From: Pollenia angustigena
Taxonomy: Eukaryota; Arthropoda; Insecta; Diptera; Polleniidae
Reading direction: 5' to 3'
Length of the DNA stretch: 64,000 nucleotides
NCBI GenBank assembly: GCA_930367215.1
Contig: OV884059.1
Coordinates: 13,478,945-13,542,944 of the forward strand
Shown in pieces: positions 11,432-22,798 of the stretch. Numbering within the stretch: position 1 is the first letter of the stretch; each line of letters opens with the position of its first letter. Position numbers and translations under genes: made by a program. The notes beneath the pieces are model-generated. The model was not told the origin of the DNA, did not search any database, and worked only from the letters and a program-made list of their open reading frames with translations.

Positions 11432-14095
11432 CTAAAATTTCCTTGGTCTTAAACCCACATGTGCCCCTGTTAATGAGTGCATAGCAATTCTTAATTCACT
11501 TTGCACCTCGGGGCCCATAGGCAAAAATTCATAATGACGCAGTAGACAAGCAATAATTGTTTTTATCTCCAACATTGCATATTTCTGTCCAATACAATTA
11601 CGAGGACCTGCACTAAATGGTAAAAAAGCATATTGATTAATTTGTTCTTTGTCATCAGAAGAAAACCTTTCAGGCATAAAGTCATTAGGTTTGGGAAAGG
11701 AGCTTGGATCGCGACAAATAGCATCAATGAATAAAACAATGGTGGTATTGCGTGGTATAACTTTGTCACCTAAAATTAAAACCAATTAATAAAAATTATT
11801 CTTAAAGTCTATTTTTGTAAACCTTTAATTACCGAAGTAATAATCTTTCTCCGCTTTTCTGCCTATTACAGGAACTGGAGGATAAAGACGTAAAGATTCT
11901 TTTATTGCACCTTCCAAATATTTGAGATCTTGTAATTCTCTCATTGTCACTAGTTTACTTTTGTCAGGTCCTATTGTTAGTAAAATTTCTTCAAACACTT
12001 TTTGCTGTTCTTTTGGATGTCGTGAGAGTAGATATAAGGTGAATGCTAAAGCACAAGTAATCGTGTCGTGGCCTCCGAACGTAAAGTTATCAACTTCTTC
12101 ACGTATTTCTTCATTTGTTAGCTGTTTTCCATCGATTTGCGATTGCAGTAAAATGTCTAATAATGTTAGTCGTTTTTTGATGCCCATTTCTTTAAATTCG
12201 TTTTCTGAAAACGAAAAAAAATAAACATTTTGATATATTACTTATTAGTTCAGTTATAATGGAATTTTAAGAAGTAAATGTCGAATAACTGATACATACA
12301 AGTATACCATATTGTTCCTTATGCACTTGTCAATGATAAAATATATTGATTTTTAAGATTTTGATTTTTATATTTTCGATCAAACTTAACAGTTATTTTT
12401 TGATTTTTATTTTTTTGAATCAAAAATAACAGTTATATATTGATTTTTATTTTTTCGAGCCAAAATAAAAGTTATTTTCTGAGGAAAGGTACGTGATTTA
12501 ATAATTTAGTTAACTTTAAATTTTTATTTTAATGTGTAATTATCATTGGTATTTCTTATGCACATTAAAATAATTATAAAAAGTCAACTATTAAAACACG
12601 TACATTTCTTTAGAGAACAACTTTTATTTTTGCTCGAAAAAATAAAAATTAATATTTTTGTTCAAAAAAAAATTAAAATCAAAAAATAAATGTTATTTTT
12701 GATCGAAAAAATAAAAATCAAAAAACAACTGTTTTCATCTGACTGTTACGGTCCCTGGTATTTAAACATGTGTTCGAAAAATGTTTAGAATTTGTAATTA
12801 CTTTATACAGATATTGAAAAAGTTTGATTTTTGTTAAAATTTTCACAACGCAAGTCGATGAGATTAACAAAACGATGAACTCCATAATTTTATTTGTAAT
12901 TCCGATTTAAAGTAATTTCAAATATGAAAAGAACTCAGTATTCACTAAAATTCAATAAAAATGTACTGCTCTGTTATATTGATAAACAAAAATAGCATAA
13001 CGGATTGCCCACTCTTTCACTTACCTTTCTTTTCACAACTTCCATTTCTGAACGATTTCATCAATTTCTCCCGTCTTTCATTGATTACTTTTTCCGTAAA
13101 TTTGTGCAAAATTTCGACATTCTTTAGTAATTCACGATATGATTTAAAGTACAAGAGCTTAAATGTAAAATCGAAGTGCTGTAAAGGTTTGGTGAAACGT
13201 TCTGCGCAAATTTCTGTGACACTGAAAATGATTTAAAAAACGTTGGGAATTTAAAATAATCTTAATTGAAATATATTATTTATGTATGGCCATACATATG
13301 CATGTAAATATGTATGTATGTACATAGTTTTAAAATTGAATAGATTTCATTTACTTTTTTTCTTCGAACCTTAGTTTTCATTAAGTATAAAAGTTTATTC
13401 TAATAAACAGATTACCTCTTCAAAGCTTTAAAATATGCTAAGCCTTCAGTACTTTCGGCATTAATTTTAACGCCCATCGTGGTTTCCAATAAAATATCTA
13501 AAGTTGTTACACATGCCACAGGAAATAAATCAATAGCACTTAAACCATTAGCACTTGGACGCAGTTTTTCCACCAGTTTATTAGAGTTTTTATCGAATAC
13601 ATCCCCAAATTGCTCTAGAATTTTAGTATGAAATGCTGGTGTAATAATTTTACGACGTTGTTGCCATTTTAGACCAGAACTCATTATTAGACCATCACCC
13701 AGCCAAAGGGAAAACAAATTATAGAAAAAGGGTTTGATGATTAAACTTGGACTTCGTAGAATAACCTCGGCGTACTCCACATCATGTACAAATAGCATAC
13801 ACTTATTCAAACACCAGACACGATAAACTTTGCCATATTTTTGTTCTAAGTATTGAAAAAACCTTCTGAAATCTGTAAGTTTAAAAAAATAGTTGTTTTT
13901 TTAAATTTTTAAATAATAACTTTCAATACTTTTCACATTTAATCGTTTCGCTTGCATAGCGTTGCCTATTAGAGGAAGCATTAATGGGGGTCCTGTCACT
14001 CCACTTGCTTCAAACAATTTATTTATGCGTTTTATCTTTAAATATTTCAGGAATATGAAAATTGTAAGGATCGCTAAAGTTATTCCTAAAATCAT
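11432..14095 (-). CDS. Cytochrome P450 family 4 (CYP4D-like), copy A, intact
   Basis: Five exons: 14095-13930, 13872-13416, 13221-13025, 12204-11833, 11769-11432 (166/457/197/372/338 nt). They join in frame to 509 aa. Introns are 57, 194, 820 and 63 bp; the intron 1 donor GTATTG is weak. Residues 2-17 are a hydrophobic ER anchor. Landmarks: C-helix WQQRR, I-helix FGGHDT, K-helix KESLRLYPPVP (ExxR), MPERF, and the heme loop [10 protein letters not shown] with Cys456. CYP4 enzymes are microsomal monooxygenases that use CPR electrons to hydroxylate fatty acids, hormones or xenobiotics. The CYP4 I-helix Glu before GHDT, which esterifies heme in some members, is Gly here. The closest relative in the window is copy B. 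The subfamily is inferred. Confidence 0.93.
12250..12752. mobile_element. hAT-type miniature element in P450-A intron 3
   Basis: The right end reads ACGGTCCCTG, giving a CAGGGACCGT terminus. The interior consists of long mirrored stretches of AAAATAAAAATCAAAAAATAA. The left end is degraded. A related piece occurs at about 34037-34200 in P450-B intron 3, where the CAGGGACCG end is preserved. Non-coding. Confidence 0.45.
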
Positions 14096-14152
14096 TTTTG
14101 CTACGAGATTTCAATACTCTTTAGGAGGAATTTAAATTTAAAGTTTTGCTTA

Positions 14153-14158
14153 GACTGA
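14153..14158 (-). promoter_or_regulatory. Putative initiator (Inr) of P450 copy A
   Basis: TCAGTC on the minus strand, matching the arthropod initiator, 61 nt upstream of the ATG. The whole interval from TTCTCAGTCT to the ATG is conserved in copy B with only small changes, which supports a shared promoter start. Confidence 0.4.
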
Positions 14159-14589
14159 GAATTAAATATAACTTGGCAAACGTTTTTATTGGTTTTATAA
14201 AATAAATGGGAAATTGTTAAATATACGTCAATAAGTACATACATACATACATACCATGTGTATAAATTAGCATAATGCATTATTTTATTACATTATTTTA
14301 TTTTATTATAGTTTCTGTATTTTATTATTGAATTATTTCCATTTGAATTATATATAGTCTTTGCCAGTGAATATCCCTTAATTATACAATTTAGAAACCT
14401 TTGAAGTATAACCTTAACATAATATTGTTTGTTGGATAAAAATAGCATTGTTGTTTTAATTTTTTTATTTTTTTATATTTTACTAATGCTGTTTTAAGTT
14501 AAGGCCCGACCATAATATGCATAAGCTAGCTTAAGCTACCCTTCAAATAATAACGAAAAACCCGTCAAATGCATTTAAAATAAGTATGA

Positions 14590-14628
14590 CAGTATAGTCG
14601 ATCAAGCCCGATACCCTACACCACAGTA
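14590..14628 (-). repeat. Fragment of dispersed repeat family 1 (3' end)
   Basis: Minus-strand text GTGGTGTAGGGTATCGGGCT and GATCGACTATACTG matches the 3' terminus of the 10241-10947 family. The rest is missing. Confidence 0.6.
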
Positions 14629-15246
14629 TAAAAGAAAAATTTTTTGCAAGTGTGCGATATTTGGAACATGTTGCCATGAATTACTACAATGCAACAGGCG
14701 TTTAGGAAAACAGCAAATTTTTGAAAGATGCCGTGAATTTTACACTGCATCTTCTTCCTGTGCCCATGTTCTATAACTCTCGCGTCGAAAAACTTTTCGA
14801 TTAAAATGTGTGAAACGAAACAAAAATGCCATATACTGAAACAAACATCTGTTTTTCTCACTAAACTGTGTCTGTAACTTTTTTTTGGCGAGTACTAGCT
14901 GTCACGTAAGGAAATTACTCGCCAATTTACAGAAAAAGTGTGTCTGTAAAGCGGCTCATGCACTTGTAATAAAATTGTTAAATTTTACGTATTGTACAAT
15001 TATATCGCCAATTTGTATGTGATATTCGACGGTTGCACATTGTATTGGCAACAATCAAAAGACTTTTGATTTTTATTGCACAACGAAAAGAAAGTGCAAT
15101 GTGTTGGCAACATTGTTAAATGCTCTTTATGTAATTCCTATAGGTGATGTTCACCTTTTTATTGAATGAATGAAACCATTGTGCGACTTATTGCATAATA
15201 TAGGACAAAATGGAAATAATATGGAGAATATCAAATACAATAATAG

Positions 15247-16120
15247 GTGCGTTTGAGTACTTTTACAGTAAAATGCAGTAAATGAGTAACCTAAAAAATT
15301 TTCTCTCACAAAAGGCTGTTGTCCAAAAAAGTACGCGAACGCAAAATTTTTAAAAATTCGTAAAATAAAGGCACCAGCTGATGGCAAATAATTAAAGTGT
15401 TGAAAAATATTGACACTTTTGACTACTTAACTCGTTTTCTTATCGGTACTCGATTAAATACTTTTTATAACACGATTATTTTTGGAAAATACAAACAAAC
15501 GATTTTATGTAATCATTCATATTTATTTGTTTTTTATTTTATTTGATTTTACTAATTTGTAGCGGGTTAAATTATTTAAAAGAACGTGAATACTTCACAC
15601 TTTTACAACTCTATAAAATTAACATAACAAAAAAAATTTTAAAAGTTTGTATTTAGCCAAATAAATGCTACACAAACAAGTTTAATTAATGGCGATTTCT
15701 TTTCTGAGAAATATGTTGCATAAATGTTACATGCTCTATCTCTTTTGTGTAGGTCATGTAACATTTATGGAACATATTTCTCAGAAAAGAAATCGCCATA
15801 ATTAATATTTATTCACTTTTTGTTTTGGTATAATTTTTATTTCAACTTTTCTTTTATTTAACAATTTTTTTACAATTTGTATGCTTTTTATTTGCTACTT
15901 TTGTTTGTTTAATTTTTGAAACATATGTTTTTTTGATTTACTAAATTTTACTGCAAAAATTTCTGCAGTAAAAATTTGTAAATACTCAGATAAGAACTGT
16001 CACTTTTCGCTCTCAATTTATGTTCTCATTTACTGTATTTTGTGTACTCGAACGCAATTTCGTAAAATGCAGTAAAGCTTAGTAAAAAATAGTAAAAACT
16101 TTTGTGTTCTCGAACGCAAC
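15247..16120. mobile_element. Inverted-repeat element with GTGCGTTTGAG / CGAACGCAAC ends
   Basis: Left GTGCGTTTGAGTACTTTTAC and the inverted right end GTTGCGTTCGAGAACACAAA are related. Both ends contain repeated AAAATGCAGTAAA motifs. It contains the 15689-15799 MITE. Boundaries are approximate. Confidence 0.5.
15689..15799. mobile_element. 111-bp MITE with near-perfect 45-bp TIRs
   Basis: The left arm starts ATGGCGATTTCTTTTCTGAG and the right arm is its complement, with one mismatch over 45 bp. AATTA flanks both sides. The low arm divergence suggests a recent insertion. Confidence 0.8.
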
Positions 16121-16819
16121 TAATATTGCAAGTGTATGGATTGCTTAACATTTTTGTGAGAAAAGTTCCCGCTTTGAACTGTCAAATAAACTCACGATAA
16201 AAACAATTAAAAATGCAAAATACAAAGAATAAATATATGTAATAATATTTTGTTCTTGGCACATTTTTTATTGTTAAATTATTTTGCTATTAACATTTTT
16301 ATAAGATATGCGAATGTTTTCAAAGCTCGTTTGCAAACATCAAACATTAAAGTCGCACTTTATATTATTCTGTATAGCCGGCGGTTGTATTTTCGCCGCC
16401 GTCGTTGAAAAATTTTGTTCGCCGTTAACGATATGTGTGACTGGCATTCTCAACGTCACATCGGCTTCGAGTGCAATGTTATGACATTTATAACGTAACG
16501 ACGCAATCTCTTTCGATAGTTTTCGACATGATTTACAGACACTTTTTTTCTCACTTTTCGAGAAACGATGGAATATTTTGTTTCACATCTTTTCGATGCG
16601 AGAAGTTTGCACTAAAGTTACAGAACATGGGTACTGGATTTTTTTTTTAAATTATGACTTAACATAAATACGTTTTCCCATGCCATAAGCTGAGCAATAA
16701 GAAATATTGCTTTGTTATTCTGCCGACGTTATTGCCAAAGTGCTGAGATTTTTATCTTTGGTGTAGTCCTGGGGTAAGTTCAATAGTTGGCAATTACAAT
16801 ATGGAATTTTTTTTTTTTT

Positions 16820-16948
16820 AAATTCCCTAAGCTAATCCCGCTAAGCTCTTCCCTTGTCTGCAGGAACGAAACAGAGCCTCTGGCGGGAAGCGAAACCGCA
16901 ACCCCGGCGCTGATATACTAGCTTACTACCAGCTAGTCTACCGGGGCA
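16820..16948 (-). mobile_element. tRNA-derived SINE, copy 1
   Basis: On the minus strand: TGCCCCGGTAGACTAGCTGG (A-box-like), then a degenerate B box (GCGGTTTCGCTTCCC), then a tail shared with 57131-57240 (CTGCAGACAAG, ending AGGGAATT). The head resembles a tRNA with internal RNA polymerase III promoter boxes. A poly(A) tail follows (the T run at 16807-16819 on the plus strand). Confidence 0.7.
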
Positions 16949-17639
16949 TTCTTGCCAGAGACACGAATTCTGTCAGTAGGGGGACGACGCAGTATGCTTG
17001 ACACCAGGGATGATAAATGAGAAAACCAATATTGTACCAACGAACTTTTAAAATCGTACTTTTTCGGCCCCAATAGTACTAAATCATTTTTTTATAAATT
17101 TTTTTTTATTTTATTTTTAAAATCGTACTTTTTCGGCCCCAATAGTACTAAATCATTTTTTTATAAATTTTTTTTTTATTTTATTTTTAAAAACAAAACT
17201 TTAATAGGTACAACAAAAACAAAAGGTACTTAAAATTCATTAAAATTTTTAAATTAAATTTTTTTGCGGCAAAATCACATCGCAATTCTTGTTCTATAAG
17301 TCATTCACAGAAACTTTGCCAAACAAACCATAGGTCAAAAATTAATTTCGAGCCCCGGATTTTTCAAAATAGTTAGTTTTCCAAAATATTCAATAAAAGC
17401 GGCAAAAAATTGTATTTGGTCTAGCCAGACCCGTATCATGCGGCTTTAAGTGTCGAGAAATCCATTTATTTTTGATTGCCGCCAAAGAGCGTTTTCATAA
17501 ACTTTTTAAAATTTATCGCCTTTTTTGTGGAAAATTGACGAATATGAATTTCTCAAAATGCAATCTCGAATTTTAAACGAAAATAAAATTTTTAAGCGTT
17601 CTAAAAATATGTTATTGCCTTTACAATTTGCAATATGTA

Positions 17640-17985
17640 CTGCAGAAAAAGGAAAGTAGTAGAAGGTCTGAATATAATCAAAGTTATTTCCGGAATTAAA
17701 AATATTATTTATACGATTTCCGTATGACGTGCTAAATTCCCAATTTTTCATATATGATAAATACACTGAAATTAATTGTTGAGGGAAAGCTAGCTTTTAT
17801 GCGCATTTCACTGGAAACCTTTTCCAAAGATTTTAGAAAAGCCAAAAAAATTTAAACAAATAAAACCCAAAAGCGAATAAGAATTATAAACACTCTAAGT
17901 CTTACTTGTAACAATATCAAAGCTTTATATTTTCTTACATCCCCCTACAATTGGTTGGGTTCTTTCCGACTCGAATTGTAGCTGT
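17640..17985 (+). repeat. Repeat X copy 1 (also at 24271 and 24751)
   Basis: Shared landmarks with the copies in P450-B intron 3: TACGATTTCCGTATGACGTG, AATTGTTGAGGGAAAGC, CCTTTTCCAAAGATTTTAG, AACACTCTAAGTCTTACTTG and CATCCCCCTACAATTGGTTG. The class is unknown; fragments of an LTR or of a larger DNA element are both possible. Confidence 0.6.
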
Positions 17986-18074
17986 AATTTAGCGCTTGTA
18001 AAATCCGCTGATACTAAATTTAGAATGTGGCATAAGTTCAATGAACAAGTGCAAAAATCTATTCACAATTGCGG

Positions 18075-18223
18075 ACGGAGTTCATTGTTTTGTACAAATG
18101 GTCTTGCAAAAGAACAAATGCAAAATATCATAGCTGTTTTGTTAAATCCAACAACAAAAAATAGAGCTTCCCTTAGATTTCATAAAAAAGCAAGACTATT
18201 TGCACCAAACACTAAACTCCGCT
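18075..18223. mobile_element. MITE of the AGCGGAGTT family, copy 2
   Basis: The left end ACGGAGTTCATTG and the right end AAACTCCGCT are related to copies 1 and 3. The interior shares GCAAATGCAAAATATCATAG and AAATCCAACAACAAAA with copy 3. Confidence 0.55.
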
Positions 18224-18502
18224 TATAATTCATTGGACAGTAAATACGAGTTGCAATTTTATATCAATTATAGATATGTAGGTTTGAAAAATTTGGAAAT
18301 AGTACCAAATGAGTCACGGGCGTACCAGCGAACTTTCTAGTTTTGAATTGTACCAAAAAAAGTACAATTGTACCAACTTTATCAACCCTGCTTGACACAC
18401 TTTACTTTTATCCTCCCTCAACAACAAACTTCGTCTGTCCGTCATGTAATGTTTATAAACATATGATTTGACACATACATACATATGTATGATTCACATG
18501 TA

Positions 18503-18876
18503 CCCTGCAAATAATAGGACCAGTCCAAACACGCGTGTAAAGAGTAGTCCACAAGGGACCAGGACTAGTCCAAAAGTAACCCAAACGTATGGAAAAAAAC
18601 TGGTATATTTAACATTACGATGTCCTAGGAGAGGACCCTATAACCCACCTTTGGACCACTAAGGAGTATTTTTAAAACTACTCCATGGTAAACTCAAGAG
18701 GATTAGTTTTGAAGTCCTTTAAAAACGAAAGCATGTCGTTAAAAAACGAAGACATGTCGTCTCACTACAAACACTTTTTAACAATGACATGTTCCATGCT
18801 TGCATTACATCGGACCAGTCCATGGAGTAGTCCATTTTATAAAAATGGATCAGGTGGTCCAATTTTATTTGCAGGG
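18503..18876. mobile_element. Inverted-repeat element, CCCTGCAAATAA ends
   Basis: CCCTGCAAATAA at left and TTATTTGCAGGG at right, with TA on both sides. Both halves repeat the words GGACCAGTCC and AGTAGTCCA. Non-coding; two frames over 60 codons inside are treated as chance. Confidence 0.6.
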
Positions 18877-18954
18877 TATTCACACAGTTGCTTACAGGGT
18901 TGTCAGATTTTTTTGAGCTCCATCGCCAAATCGGATGTCAGAAATCGCCAAAAA

Positions 18955-19925
18955 AGGTGGAACCACCACCTTAAAAAATTTGATAATTTTGTTACAAAAA
19001 CTCACATAAATGGTGGAATAATGCACAGAACAACATAAGAGTTTGCAAGGGATTGTCTTATTCAACTAGAAATCACGCGGTAAAATTTCGTGAAGATCGG
19101 TCTATAATTTACCCTAGGCCCCATATAAACCCTACTCCCGGAAAACTGTTTGGTACGCCTAAGACCATAATTAATAATGTTATCATAACAAAATTTGGCT
19201 CGTCACAGTTTTATAAGACTAGAAATAATACTGTGAAGTTTCGTGAAGATCGGTCCATAATTTACCCTAGGCCCCATATAAACCCTACTTCCGGAAAACA
19301 GTTTAATACGCCTAAAAACGTAAAAAATAATGCTATCATAACAAAATTTGGCACATCACAGTTTTATGGAACTAGAAATGACACTGAAATTTGGTGAAAA
19401 TCGGTGCATAACTTACCATAGGCCTCATTTAAAGCCTACTCTGTTAAAATAATTCCAGTTTAGCTTCATATGGCCAGAAAAAATGTTATGCAATTTTGTG
19501 ATATACGGTCCATAATTTACCTTAGATTCCATTTTAGCAGCCTTTTGAAATTCACTGCAAACGCTTAAACCAATTGCACCGCTGTAATGAAATTTATGTT
19601 TTTTAATACCAGAAATCGTTCTGCAAAATTTGTGATGATTGGTTCATAGCTTACCTTTTCATTTATATAATTTGTTCTCCTGAAAATCATTTAAGTTCAG
19701 CTTAAACTGATATTCTACTCAAGCTTTTTTAAATTGATTCTGATTGTCGGTCAATAATTTTATATAGGTCTTAACCGCAACAAATTTTAATGCAGACGTC
19801 TGTTTTCACAAAGATTATAATAATAAATATACATTATACAGATATTACTCCTAAACCATTCGAAGTGTCGGTGAAGGGTATCAAAGATTCGGCACAGCCG
19901 AATATAGCACTCTAACTTGTTTTTA
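18955..19925 (+). repeat. Dispersed repeat family 2, 5'-truncated copy
   Basis: Has about 2.7 units of the 153-bp internal repeat (GTGAAGATCGGTCCATAATT, CCGGAAAACAGTTTAATACG) and ends with the hairpin TTCGGC-ACA-GCCGAA, then TATAGCACTCTAACTTG. A 114-codon frame inside (19053-19397) reflects the repeat period and is not a gene. Confidence 0.7.
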
Positions 19926-20040
19926 ATTAAATTTTGCATACAAAAAAAGCTGAGATAATATTGCAGTCAAAAATCGCCAAAAACTGAGAAAAAATACAAA
20001 AAAAGTCGCCGAAAGTAAATTTTGTTTAGTAACTGTTATT

Positions 20041-20730
20041 AAATCCACACCACAATAGTGGAGAGGGTATTATGAATTTGTGCTGATGTGTGTAACGCCT
20101 TAAAATTTTGGTCCTAGACCCACCTTAAACTATACCGATCGACTCAGAATCACTTTCTGAGTCGAACTAACGATGTCCGTCCGGCTGGCTGGCTGGCAGG
20201 CTGTCCATGTAACTTTGTGCACAAAGTACAGGTCGCAATTTTGAAGATAATTTGATAAAATTTAGGACATAGGTTCTTATTGGCACAAGGACCAAGCCTA
20301 TTGAAAATGGGCCAAATCGTAGGACCACGAGGGAAGATAGGGGGAAATGTCTTCCTCTCAGAAACTATCAAACCGATTTTAATGAAATTTAAAACATACA
20401 TAGAACAATTTCTTTATGGGCACAAAAAGGATGCATTTTTTAAAAAATAGGACCACGAGGGGAGATGGGGCCAATTTCTGCCTCTCAAACCGATTTTAAT
20501 GAATGAATATCTATATGGACACATAAGCTATATAGTTTTTCAAAAATAGGACCACAAGGGGAGGTAGGGGGCAATTTCTGCCTCTCACAAACTTTCAAAC
20601 CGATTTTCATGAAGTTTATAAGCATAGATTAATCTATATTTACATGGACACATAAGCATGATGTGTTTTTTAATACTGTGGTGTAGGGTATCATATGGTC
20701 GGGCTTGACCGACTATACTTTCTTACTTGT
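20041..20730 (+). repeat. Dispersed repeat family 1, full-length copy
   Basis: Nearly the same as 10241-10947 from CACACCACAATAGTG to GACTATACTTTCTTACTTG, with small indels. It lies about 115 bp after a family 2 copy in the same orientation. Confidence 0.75.
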
Positions 20731-20848
20731 TTTTTTTTTTTATTCAGTTAAAAAGACTAAAATTACGCACACAAGTCTATAAAATCACTTCAGGCTCATC
20801 GATTTCATTACTATTGTATTGACCTGCAAACGTATTATTAGATTTAAG

Positions 20849-21024
20849 CAGTGTTTAAAAAACTGCAGTCGAAGTTGTAAAACTGCCATCTCTTCCATTT
20901 TTTTGTAATTCATTAAATGTAAATAGTCGCTGTCAAACCAAATCAAAAATTGGAAAATTGTAGACAAATTTTAGTTTTTTGTTCGACAGGTTTTGGTTTC
21001 GACTGCAGTTTTTTAAACCTTGGA
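20849..21024. mobile_element. MITE with GTTTAAAAAACTGCAGTCGAA arms
   Basis: Left GTTTAAAAAACTGCAGTCG and right CGACTGCAGTTTTTTAAAC are perfect complements over about 20 bp. The element is about 175 bp and non-coding. Confidence 0.65.
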
Positions 21025-21394
21025 ATTAAAAAGTGACTGAATAATTCACTTAAAATGATAATAAAACAAAAATCATGTGAAAAAAATTAACCAGATTTTT
21101 TTTAAACTAGTAATGATAACAAAAAAGGACAAACTGTTCAAAAATCTATAAGTATGTATGTATATATTTATATATATTTAGCTGGAGAGGCCTAACTCCG
21201 CTTATGTAAATAAAAGTGCAAATTTTTTATTTCAAAATCGCCGAAATAATATGAATGGTAAAAATAGCCAAGTAAATCGCCAGTTATATCAAAAATCGCC
21301 ACAAAAGTCGCCAGTCGCCAAATGGAAAATCCTATCGCCAAACACGTTTGAAAATCGCCACGTTTGGCGAGAAATCGCCATATCTGACAGCTCA

Positions 21395-21652
21395 TTATGG
21401 TTGAGCCTTAACTTTTTTGAAAGAAAAGCGCAACTTTTTTTTTATTCTTGCCCTGGCACCACTGTCATCTATACAACGGGCAAGATCTGCATCAGTGAAG
21501 TTTGTTTTTAAAAAGTTTTTAATAAAAGTCTGCACAGTAGAACGAATCAATCTCACTACTTTAGCAATTTCTCCATTCGACTTATTTTCTTTTCGAAGGT
21601 TAACCACTAAATATTAAACTGATTGCTGTATTTCTTTTCTAATTGCCATTTT
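21395..21652 (-). pseudogene. Tc1-like transposase N-terminus, relic
   Basis: Minus-strand translation begins MAIRKEIQQSV, then a stop, then NLRKENKSNGEIAKVV and STVQTFIKNF. This is the helix-turn-helix pattern of Tc1/mariner transposases. The first residues and the main part are separated by an in-frame TAA, and the catalytic DDE domain is missing. No terminal repeats were assigned. Confidence 0.6.
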
Positions 21653-21976
21653 TAACGTAAAAACGTGTTTTTAAAATCGCTTTCTGCACTTAATTGCTTG
21701 AAATGTTTGCAAAATAAGGAAAATCAAGGGTTTTTTCTTTTCATTTTCTTGTTAATTTTTTAGCATGTTTGCAGACTTTTTTCCCACTTTTTTCGCTAAT
21801 AGTGTGATGGAAAAGGATTTTAAAATAAAACAATTAAAAGACGAAAGTTGTATAAACATCTTTTAAAATGGATTTCTAGTAAATTTCGCTTGCATTTCAG
21901 ATTTTAGAAATCGAAATCGAGTGGAATTTAAACTGATGTGAAGAGTAGTTCTGTTATAGATAAAGGCCTTTTTACA

Positions 21977-22320
21977 CTATAATACAAGTCGCAAGGCCCA
22001 AATACACTTATCAAAATACTCATCAAGCACTATGGTAGTATTAGTGAAATTGTGTTTGTATGTGCCACGCCGACGATGATGGATGGAAAACCAAAAAATT
22101 TAGATATAACTGAGAATATTACGTGTAGCAAACATACACGAGTGCATTCACCTGCTGGACAAGCATTTGACAAGTGTATTTTGTATTGTGTATTTTGACG
22201 AAAATGTTTCACTGATATATTTATTATTTGAAAATTAAAAAAAAAAAAAAACAATAACAACTTATGTGTAATGTTAGGGTTGTATGTATTTTTTTTAAAT
22301 ACTTAAGACTTGTATTATAG
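21977..22320. mobile_element. Candidate MITE with 14-bp TIRs
   Basis: CTATAATACAAGTC at left and GACTTGTATTATAG at right are exact complements. Non-coding and AT-rich. Flanking duplication is not clear. Confidence 0.45.
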
Positions 22321-22798
22321 CGGGGAGCTGCCTTAAGTGATATTGAAAGTATATTTAGGAATATTTTTTGTAGACCTTTAAAATTCGATCGTTTTTAAAA
22401 TTTGTTCGATGTTAATTTGCATCGAATTCAATTAAAAAAAAATATTATTACCATAAATTAGAAATGGATCTTAAAATCGTTTAAAATTCCTCAACTAAAA
22501 AGGGTTAAAATTAAGTAAACTATTCTTATTTATAATCGGCAAATACTAAAAGAGACTTTAAAGTTTCTGAAATAAAAATATAAATGTTAAACAATATGTA
22601 ATTGCTATCTTTTGAACTAAAAATATTTCTGAAAAGTTTTTAACAAACATTAAAATGATTCATCACATTTAAATCAAATTTAATATACATAAATTAAATT
22701 TAATTTGGAAGTTCTCCTGAAATGATGTAATATTAAAAGTCATATTTTTCTAGGTAAACCTTCGTTTTATTTTCACAACCTTTTAACTTATAAACTAC

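Larger units (their letters stand above)
14763..16631. mobile_element. Large inverted-repeat element with nested insertions
   Basis: Left CCCATGTTCTATAACT and right AGTTACAGAACATGGG are inverted. Behind them both arms carry the TCTCGC-TCGAAAA and TGTGAAAC blocks. The arms extend more than 100 bp. The centre is interrupted by another inverted-repeat element (15247-16120). No transposase is seen. Confidence 0.55.
17005..18390. mobile_element. Non-autonomous hAT-like element with 8-bp target duplication
   Basis: CTTGACAC flanks it at 16997-17004 and 18391-18398. Ends are CAGGGATGATAAA and, inverted, CAGGGTTGATAAA. A block of about 75 bp is duplicated in tandem at 17046-17192 (TCGTACTTTTTCGGCCCC). 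It contains a repeat-X copy (about 17640-17985) and a MITE (18075-18223). No transposase is recognised. Confidence 0.75.

Noticed and set aside
11922..12224. Plus-strand frames antisense to P450 exons (also 22868-23101, 23293-23646, 56415-56630)
   Set aside because: Shadows of the true minus-strand exons, which carry the family motifs.
12961..13236. Plus-strand 91-codon frame
   Set aside because: Antisense shadow of P450-A exon 3 (13221-13025).
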